Assembly (NCBI GenBank): GCA_012728535.1
Contig: JAAYEX010000220.1
Location: 1 to 14,919 of the forward strand
Direction: 5' to 3'
Length of the DNA stretch: 14,919 bases
Origin: Clostridiaceae bacterium
GTDB lineage: Bacteria; Bacillota; Clostridia; Saccharofermentanales; DTU023
This document shows, piece by piece, positions 7,603 through 13,692 of the stretch (positions within the stretch are counted from its first letter, which is position 1; the number at the start of each line of letters is the position of its first letter). The notes beneath the pieces are model-generated. The model made no database searches and was not told the DNA's origin. It worked only from the letters and a program-made list of their open reading frames with translations. The position numbers and the translations under genes are program-made.

Positions 7603-9743
7603 AAATGTCCTTACGTAGCAAGAGATTACTGACCGGATTACTTGTAGTCCTCACTCTGCTTGTGATCACAATAATTGTCTACTTCGGTTCGATTCCGCGT
7701 ACATACGACTTAGAATTAGGGGATACCAGCCTTTTTGATATTACCGCACCGCGCGCTATAGTGGATGTAGCTGAGACTGAAAGAAGGGCCAGGGAAGCGA
7801 TGACGCTGGTTCCAAGTGTTATGATGCGTTCAGAAGAAAAGAGCTCAGCTTCTCTCTCAGCACTTTCATTATTCATAAGCATGGTTGACGAAAAACGCCT
7901 TGAGCTTTATCCGAATGAGCGGACAGACAGCACAATTAATGAAGGCAATGACAATGGCAATTCTACAGTAGTACCGACACGAAGGCCTTCTGAATCTACT
8001 ATACAGTTGGCTGCGTCTTCACTTATTTCAGGACTTGATCAGAATCTCGGCATCGTTATTCAGTCAGGTGATGCTGAAGCTCTCATGCGTATAGAAAGAG
8101 ACAGGCTGGATTCGATTTTTGATATCCTTGAAACTGAGGCGACTGCTCTGGTCTTGCAGTCGTTAGATAGCCTCTCCCTACAACGGGAGCTGGCCGAAAG
8201 CAGTGATCGGATATCAGAACAGCTTAGTTTCAATTCCACTGATGCAGACCTGATAGTTCGTGTTTTAACTCTGTTGGTTAAGCCGAATATTGAATACAAT
8301 GTTGCAGCTACAGAAAGCGCAAAACAGGCCGCCTATGAGCAGGTCCTTAATAATCCTGTCATGGTTAACAGAGGCAGCAGGATAATCACTGCCGGCGAAG
8401 TTGTGACTGAAGATGTGCTGGATAAGCTAGTCGCTTTGGATCTTATTGATAATGATGAAACAGATTGGATGACCATATTCGGAACGGTCGGATTGGTTAT
8501 GATAACAGCGGTTTTGTCCATCCTGTTTTTCTCGCGATACAATCGTGAGATTTTTGACGAACCCCGTCATATAGTTGCAGTAATAATTACTATCCTAATA
8601 TGCTTGATTTTATCTGCCTATATATCATCTTCGTATCCTCTGGCAGCTCCGATATATTTCAGTGCTGTGGTTATTACTGCATATTTCGGTTTTCGTTCAG
8701 CATTGGTTATTTCCTTTCTGCTGGTACTCCTGGTGTCACCGATGGTTGGCTTTGCTCCCGCTTTCGCCCTGATCGCCATGAGTGGATCTTTAGTTGCCGC
8801 TTTGAACACAAGGGGCATAAACCGTCAGGACAATTACGCGAAAATTATCCTGGCTACAGCTGTCAATAATTTCTTTCTGACTACTATAATCGGGCTGCTG
8901 GAGAAGGAAACCTGGGCGATTATTTCCAATAATGTTGTTCAAACAGTACTTAGTGGTGTGCTTTCAGTTATTGTTGCGATCGGCATAATGCCGCTTTATG
9001 AGATGATCTTCAACACGGTTTCTCCTTTAAGATTAATTGAGCTGTCACAACCGGGTCACCCCCTGCTCAAGCGTCTCTTTGTAGAAGCGCCAGGCACTTC
9101 ACAGCACAGTTTAATGGTGGCAAATCTGGCAGATGCTGCAGCGGAAGCTATCGGAGCCAATTCGATGATAGCCCGTACCGGCGCCTACTATCATGATATA
9201 GGCAAGCTGGAAGCTCCCATGTATTTTACAGAGAATCAATTGGGTGAAAACCCTCATGATCACTTGCCGCCGGAGGAGAGCTCCAGAATAATCACGCAGC
9301 ATCCGAATGACAGCTTGAAGATAGGCCGTCGTTACCGTCTGCCTATGCCGATTTTGCGCATAGCCAATGAGCACCACGGTAGTACCAGACTGCGTTATTT
9401 CTACCATAAGGCTATGGCAGAAGCAGAGAAAAACGGAACGGCACCTCCCAGCGATAAGGCTTATCGCTACACAACTCCGATTCCATCTACCCCTGAATCA
9501 GCGGTAGTAATGCTGGCAGACTCAACTGAAGCTGCCATGCGTTCAGCTGGAACTGAGAATATTGCTGACACGGAAAAACTGATCCGTAGTATTTTTAAAG
9601 AAAAAATTGAGCAGGAGCAATTAAGAGACTCAGGATTGTCATTTGCTGATGTTGAGACGATAATTGATGCTTTCCTGCAGGTGTATGCAGGCCATTTCCA
9701 TGAACGGGTGGTATATCCCGATACAACAGTGGAAGCTAAATAG
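7599..9743 (+). CDS. pgpH: 7TM-HD family cyclic-di-AMP phosphodiesterase
   Basis: PgpH-type proteins hydrolyse the second messenger c-di-AMP and so affect osmolyte and wall homeostasis. The 714-residue length is close to the B. subtilis and Listeria homologs. Order: N-terminal helix (about 10-31); extracytoplasmic 7TMR-HDED domain (about 32-285); a membrane bundle (about 289-470); cytoplasmic HD domain (about 485-705). Expected metal-binding residues are present: His503, His532-Asp533 in YYHDIGK, His568, His592 in EHHG, and Asp641 in LADSTE. A hydrophilic Asn/Ser/Thr-rich stretch at about 106-133 breaks the extracytoplasmic domain. GAGGG (7585-7589) lies 9 bases before the ATG, inside phoH, and the two frames overlap as ATGA, implying translational coupling. 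The position between phoH and ybeY is the standard Firmicutes arrangement. Confidence 0.96.
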   Translation: MKMSLRSKRLLTGLLVVLTLLVITIIVYFGSIPRTYDLELGDTSLFDITAPRAIVDVAETERRAREAMTLVPSVMMRSEEKSSASLSALSLFISMVDEKRLELYPNERTDSTINEGNDNGNSTVVPTRRPSESTIQLAASSLISGLDQNLGIVIQSGDAEALMRIERDRLDSIFDILETEATALVLQSLDSLSLQRELAESSDRISEQLSFNSTDADLIVRVLTLLVKPNIEYNVAATESAKQAAYEQVLNNPVMVNRGSRIITAGEVVTEDVLDKLVALDLIDNDETDWMTIFGTVGLVMITAVLSILFFSRYNREIFDEPRHIVAVIITILICLILSAYISSSYPLAAPIYFSAVVITAYFGFRSALVISFLLVLLVSPMVGFAPAFALIAMSGSLVAALNTRGINRQDNYAKIILATAVNNFFLTTIIGLLEKETWAIISNNVVQTVLSGVLSVIVAIGIMPLYEMIFNTVSPLRLIELSQPGHPLLKRLFVEAPGTSQHSLMVANLADAAAEAIGANSMIARTGAYYHDIGKLEAPMYFTENQLGENPHDHLPPEESSRIITQHPNDSLKIGRRYRLPMPILRIANEHHGSTRLRYFYHKAMAEAEKNGTAPPSDKAYRYTTPIPSTPESAVVMLADSTEAAMRSAGTENIADTEKLIRSIFKEKIEQEQLRDSGLSFADVETIIDAFLQVYAGHFHERVVYPDTTVEAK

Positions 9744-9761
9744 AAGAGAAAAGAACAGCAA

Positions 9762-11198
9762 GTGCAGATAAATATTCACAACAAACAAAGAAAATATAAT
9801 CCTGCCCTACTCCGGGGCACTGTCGAAGAATCTGTAAAGCGGACATTGGCTTATCTGCCTGAAGTAGGGCAGGTTATATCCGAATATGAGCTTGACTTCT
9901 CAGTCGAGGTCAGTTTTATCAGCAAAGATGCTATACGGGAACTTAACCGCGAGTATCGTCAAATCGCCCGTCCTACAGATATCTTGTCTTTTCCGGCTTT
10001 TGAGTGGAAGGATGGCAGATTAGCTGAGGACATTCAGCCCTGGCTGCCGTCAGATTCAGAGGACCAAACAGCTTTATCTCTAGGCGATATTGTGCTTTGC
10101 CTGGAAATTGTGGATAAACAGGCAGAGGAGTTTGCAAATACTTTGGAAGATGAACTTTTCTTTCTTACGGTCCACGGTGTTTTGCACCTGCTGGGTTATG
10201 ATCATGAGCTTCCGGCTGATGAAATTAAAATGAAGGCTATGCAGGACAGAATCGTCAGCGGTGACTCTTCTGTGAAAATGCTGCCCTGTGGTTATGTGGT
10301 TTTGGCAGGCAGGCCTAATGTCGGCAAATCAACTCTTCTGAACTACCTGTCCGGAATGACCCTGGCTATTACGACTTCGAAACCTCAGACGACCAGAGAT
10401 CTCATTCGTAGTGTATACAATGATGATAGCTGCCAAATTGCCTTTCTTGACACACCCGGATTTCACAAACCCAGAACTTCTTTGGGAAGAGCCATGTTGA
10501 AGACTGCCAGAGTGGCAATACGACAGGCAGATGTGCTCTTACTTATGGTAGAAGCCTCTTTCAAACCTTTTGTAGCTGATTTGGAAAAGGAAATCCTGAA
10601 AATTGCTGATGAGGATGATACAGCTGTTATTTTGCTGATTAACAAGAGTGATATTGTCGTCAAAGAAAATATCCTCCCCCTGATAGCTGCTTTCAGCGAA
10701 GCTTATCCCTTCAAGGCTATCATTCCTATTACTGCGTCTACCGGTGATGGGGTAGAAGAGGTCCTCAAGGAGATTAAGAAGTATCTGCCAATACAGGAAG
10801 CGATTTTTCCTGAAGGTGAGGAAACCAATGTAACTGAACGTAAGCTGGCGGGGGAATTGATCAGGCGGGAAGTTTTGCTGCAAACACAGGACGAAGTTCC
10901 TTTTGGTGTAGCGATCGTAATTGATGAATTTGTAGAAGAAAGCATGCCTCCGGAAGCCCGCAGGGTATATATCGCAGCTACCATTCTTTGTGATAAACCT
11001 TCACACAAGGGAATTTTGCTCGGCCGCCAGGGTCAACGGATAAAGTCCATCGGCACTGAGGCGCGTTCGGCTATTTCAGAAATGCTTGAAGCTAAGGTAC
11101 ACCTGGAACTCTTTGTTAAAGTGCGCCAGAATTGGATGAATCGTCCTCAAGATCTGGCTGACTTGGGTTTGGACTCGAAAAAAGTAGAGCTGCCATGA
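9762..11198 (+). CDS. YbeY-Era fusion: rRNA-maturation endoribonuclease joined to Era GTPase
   Basis: One uninterrupted frame of 478 residues encodes two normally separate ribosome-maturation proteins. Residues 1-165 are YbeY, a zinc-dependent RNase for 16S rRNA 3'-end maturation and 70S quality control: RPTDILSFP at 70-78 and the metal motif HGVLHLLGYDH with His138, His142 and His148. After about ten residues, Era runs from 176: G1 GRPNVGKS (183-190), G3 DTPG (230-233), G4 NKSD (294-297), G5 region ITAST (323-327, where SAK is usual), then the KH domain with GRQG at 421-424 and an intact C-terminus. Both halves are full length with key residues present. The start is GTG 9762 with only a weak purine tract upstream. 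A GTG at 10272, 7 bases after GGTGA (10260-10264), could also start free Era. dgkA and cdd, often found between ybeY and era, are absent. recO overlaps by 4 bases. Confidence 0.95.
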   Translation: MQINIHNKQRKYNPALLRGTVEESVKRTLAYLPEVGQVISEYELDFSVEVSFISKDAIRELNREYRQIARPTDILSFPAFEWKDGRLAEDIQPWLPSDSEDQTALSLGDIVLCLEIVDKQAEEFANTLEDELFFLTVHGVLHLLGYDHELPADEIKMKAMQDRIVSGDSSVKMLPCGYVVLAGRPNVGKSTLLNYLSGMTLAITTSKPQTTRDLIRSVYNDDSCQIAFLDTPGFHKPRTSLGRAMLKTARVAIRQADVLLLMVEASFKPFVADLEKEILKIADEDDTAVILLINKSDIVVKENILPLIAAFSEAYPFKAIIPITASTGDGVEEVLKEIKKYLPIQEAIFPEGEETNVTERKLAGELIRREVLLQTQDEVPFGVAIVIDEFVEESMPPEARRVYIAATILCDKPSHKGILLGRQGQRIKSIGTEARSAISEMLEAKVHLELFVKVRQNWMNRPQDLADLGLDSKKVELP

Positions 11199-11980
11199 CA
11201 AAAATCAACAGCAAAGGATTCGTGATGGCTGCATTCCCGTATCGCGACCGAGACAGGATGCTTCATATCCTGACCCCCGATTACGGTTTAATTTCAGCCA
11301 GCGCAAGAGGAGCCTGTTCGGTCAAAAGCAAATTGCGCCCGCTAACTAATCTTTTTTCACTGTGTAATTTTGAATTTTTCTATCAAAAAGAACGTTTTTA
11401 TGTTGACGATGGAGAGGTAATTGAAGCCTTTCTGGACTTAAGTGACAGTATAGAACATCTTACTGCTGTCTCTCATGCCGCCGAAGTTTTTAGGGATCTG
11501 ACGCGGAACAGCCCGCCTGATAGTAAATACTTTGATTTGTGGGCCTATACTGTTTACGAAATATCACAGTCGGAACATCCGGTTCTGATCAGCCGTCTGT
11601 CTACACTTCGTTTACTGGCAGAAGCAGGTTATGCCCCCCATCTTGACAGTTGCTGTATCTGTCAGCGACCGGTCAGAGGCGAAGTTAGCTTCAGCTTCCG
11701 ATCGTCCGGCATACTATGTGGACGGCGTGACTGCAAGGGCAAACCTACAGAAGATAGCATCAGACTGAGTGAGGGCACACAGGCCTTACTGAGGCATATC
11801 CTGGCTGCACCGTTAAACCGTTTATACCGATTCACTGTGTCAGATGATGTTGTGGAAAATGCCAGCCAATTTCTTGACTTATATCTCTGCGAGAAGATGG
11901 AGAAAGATTACAAGAAGCTCGACCTTCTCGAATTTCCTTTTGAAATGGATTTGTCAGGGCTGAAGAGAAACTGTGACTGA
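11195..11980 (+). CDS. recO: DNA repair protein RecO
   Basis: RecO, with RecR and RecF, loads RecA on SSB-coated DNA in recombinational repair. The 261-residue protein has an N-terminal OB-fold-like region (about 1-80, KGFVMAAFPYRDRDRML and the DYGLISASARGA stretch), a helical middle part, and a zinc site made of CCIC at 153-156 with Cys175 and Cys180 (CGRRDC). The length is typical. The ATG overlaps the era stop codon (ATGA), so translation is probably coupled; no clear Shine-Dalgarno is seen. It closes the phoH-to-recO block. No terminator with a T run follows it. Confidence 0.93.
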   Translation: MTKINSKGFVMAAFPYRDRDRMLHILTPDYGLISASARGACSVKSKLRPLTNLFSLCNFEFFYQKERFYVDDGEVIEAFLDLSDSIEHLTAVSHAAEVFRDLTRNSPPDSKYFDLWAYTVYEISQSEHPVLISRLSTLRLLAEAGYAPHLDSCCICQRPVRGEVSFSFRSSGILCGRRDCKGKPTEDSIRLSEGTQALLRHILAAPLNRLYRFTVSDDVVENASQFLDLYLCEKMEKDYKKLDLLEFPFEMDLSGLKRNCD

Positions 11981-11986
11981 GCTTAT

Positions 11987-12025
11987 TGGAATTTATAGTA
12001 ATTGACAAGCAAAGTGAAAATTCCA
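11987..12025. repeat. 8-bp inverted repeat around the candidate sdaAB promoter
   Basis: TGGAATTT (11987-11994) and AAATTCCA (12018-12025) are perfect inverted copies with a 23-base spacer that contains the TTGACA box. The arms are AT-rich and there is no T run after the second arm, so it is not an intrinsic terminator. It could be an operator or an RNA hairpin upstream of sdaAB, or chance. Confidence 0.4.
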
Positions 12026-12031
12026 TTAACT
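12002..12031 (+). promoter_or_regulatory. candidate sigma-A promoter for sdaAB-sdaAA
   Basis: A consensus -35 box TTGACA stands at 12002-12007. The region 17-18 bases later, ATTAACT at 12025-12031, is only a poor -10 match. It lies in the 82-base gap between recO and sdaAB, the largest gap in the window and the place where a new transcription unit with an unrelated function would start. Upstream readthrough is also possible because no terminator separates recO from sdaAB. Confidence 0.4.
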
Positions 12032-12062
12032 AAATACATGATTACCATGAGGGAGGTCTTTT

Positions 12063-12812
12063 ATGTCTGTTTATAAAAGTCTGTTTGATATTATTGGGCC
12101 TGTTATGGTTGGCCCGTCGAGTTCACACACGGCCGGAGCCGTACGTATCGGTCTGGTAGCGCGGTCTATTTTCGGTGATACACCGGAAGAAGTCCGCATT
12201 GTACTGTTTGGGTCATTCGCTCATACCTATCAAGGGCATGGCACGGATTTGGCGCTAATTTCAGGTTTGTTGGGTCTGCCCACAAGCAGTGAGAAAATCC
12301 GCCAGGCCTACGATCTGGCTAAAGCGGCCAATATGGAAGTAGTCATTGAAACCAGTGATGATCCGACGGAACATGCCAATACAGTTGATCTTTATCTCAA
12401 GTCTTCCGGCGACCGGGCGCTTTCACTGCGCGGTGTCTCTTTAGGAGGCAGTACCATTGACATTACAAGAATCGATGGCTTTGATATACATCTTTCGGGT
12501 GAGAATCCCGCAATTTTAGTTTTTTACAAAGATCAACCCGGCATTATCACTCAGGTAACCGGTGTCTTGGCTAAAGTAAATATAAATATAAGTAACATGG
12601 AAGTATCACGTGCAGGCAAAGGAGCGCGAGCCTTAATGCTACTTGCTACAGATGGTGAAATTCCGGCGGAGACGATGGAAGATATTGCTAAAATCAACTC
12701 AATTCATCAGGTTATTGCCTTGGGCGCACTTAACGTTGAACCTGATTTTATTAGTGATTCCGATACTAAGGAGGAGTATAGTTATGATCCACAGATTACA
12801 AGAAATAATTAA
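12063..12812 (+). CDS. sdaAB: L-serine dehydratase, iron-sulfur-dependent, beta subunit
   Basis: This is the beta subunit of the two-part [4Fe-4S] L-serine ammonia-lyase, which converts L-serine to pyruvate and ammonia in the cytoplasm. Of 249 residues, the N-terminal part carries the signature GPSSSHTAGA at 17-26, and an ACT domain, probably for amino acid sensing, covers about 149-225 (ILVFYKDQPGIITQVTGVLA). GGGAGG at 12051-12056 lies 6 bases before the ATG, so the start is well supported. It overlaps the alpha-subunit gene by 29 bases and that gene's ribosome binding site lies within it, which indicates coupled translation of the two subunits. Confidence 0.96.
   Translation: MSVYKSLFDIIGPVMVGPSSSHTAGAVRIGLVARSIFGDTPEEVRIVLFGSFAHTYQGHGTDLALISGLLGLPTSSEKIRQAYDLAKAANMEVVIETSDDPTEHANTVDLYLKSSGDRALSLRGVSLGGSTIDITRIDGFDIHLSGENPAILVFYKDQPGIITQVTGVLAKVNINISNMEVSRAGKGARALMLLATDGEIPAETMEDIAKINSIHQVIALGALNVEPDFISDSDTKEEYSYDPQITRNN
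12768..12776 (+). promoter_or_regulatory. Shine-Dalgarno deciding the sdaAA start
   Basis: AAGGAGGAG lies within the 3' end of sdaAB, about 8 bases before the ATG at 12784. The same frame is open further upstream to an ATG at 12643, but that start has no ribosome binding site and would add 47 residues foreign to the family. This element therefore fixes the start at 12784. Confidence 0.88.
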
Positions 12813-13692
12813 TTTATGTGATCTTGAACAAATTGCCCTGCATGAGTATTTCCTTCGGACAGAAGTTGAAGTGTCCGGCACCAGCGAAGAAGAAGTATTG
12901 CAGCATATGGAACAGAACCTGTCTGTGATGGAGCGGGCTGCTCTTCAGGGTATAGAAGGCGTTAGGTCACGGTCCGGAATGACCGGCGGCGACGCTAAAC
13001 TCCTTGCACAATATCTGCAAAGCGGAAACGCCTTAAGCGGATCTATTTATACGCGCGCAATGGTCTATGCGACCGCTGTCAATGAGGTTAATGCTGCTAT
13101 GGGGGTTATTTGTGCCACACCGACAGCAGGATCCTCCGGGACTTTGCCGGGTGTCCTTTTTGCTATTAGAAATCATCTGAAAATGTCGCGTCGCGATCAG
13201 ATCAACTTCCTGATAACTGCTGCCGGCTGCGGTATTGTAATCGGGAACCAGGCTTCTATATCCGGTGCAGAGGGAGGCTGCCAGGCAGAAGTGGGCTCTG
13301 CAGCTGCAATATCAGCAGCAGCAACTGTCGAGGCATGCGGAGGCACACCGTCACAGTCAGGGCATGCTCTGGCAATTGCATTGAAAAACCTGCTTGGTCT
13401 GAGCTGTGATCCGGTCGCCGGTTTGGTTGAGGTGCCGTGTATCAAGCGAAATACTGCCGGCGTCGTCATCGCAATATCTTCAGCCGAAATGTCCCTGGCC
13501 GGAGTGAAGAGTCGCATTCCTGTTGATGAAGTAATTGATGCAATGGGCAAAATCGGTCGTATGATGCCGGTAGCCCTTAAAGAAACTGCTTTGGGCGGGC
13601 TTGCACAGACTGAGACCGCTTTAAAAATGGCTAAGCAATTAGAGGAAAATGCTTATATAGACGTAGAGTCGATTTCGTCCCAGAAAGAGTAA
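12784..13692 (+). CDS. sdaAA: L-serine dehydratase, iron-sulfur-dependent, alpha subunit
   Basis: This is the catalytic alpha subunit that pairs with SdaAB. Its 302 residues match the usual length of about 300. Visible marks are PTAGSSGTLPG at 113-123, AAGCGIVIGNQASISGAEGG at 146-165, and cysteines Cys166, Cys208 (LSCDPV) and Cys219 (VPCIKRN), the likely [4Fe-4S] ligands; in this family the cluster acts as a Lewis acid on the serine hydroxyl. The start is set by the ribosome binding site inside sdaAB. The 3' end overlaps the convergent helicase gene by 40 bases and no T-run terminator is visible, so transcription may continue into the antisense of the helicase. Confidence 0.96.
   Translation: MIHRLQEIINLCDLEQIALHEYFLRTEVEVSGTSEEEVLQHMEQNLSVMERAALQGIEGVRSRSGMTGGDAKLLAQYLQSGNALSGSIYTRAMVYATAVNEVNAAMGVICATPTAGSSGTLPGVLFAIRNHLKMSRRDQINFLITAAGCGIVIGNQASISGAEGGCQAEVGSAAAISAAATVEACGGTPSQSGHALAIALKNLLGLSCDPVAGLVEVPCIKRNTAGVVIAISSAEMSLAGVKSRIPVDEVIDAMGKIGRMMPVALKETALGGLAQTETALKMAKQLEENAYIDVESISSQKE

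Noticed and set aside
8600..8869. 89-codon plus-strand frame within pgpH
   Set aside because: It is an alternative reading of the membrane-segment codons of pgpH, with no start signal of its own.
9762..11198. YbeY-Era join as a sequencing error or pseudogene
   Set aside because: The frame is continuous, both halves keep all key motifs and there is no sign of degradation at the junction; read-level evidence would still be needed to exclude a base-call error.
11987..12025. Inverted repeat as a recO terminator
   Set aside because: The arms are AT-rich, the loop is 23 bases and no T run follows.
12643..12783. Longer start for sdaAA inside sdaAB
   Set aside because: The added 47 residues are sdaAB read in another frame; the strong Shine-Dalgarno at 12768-12776 and the family length support 12784.
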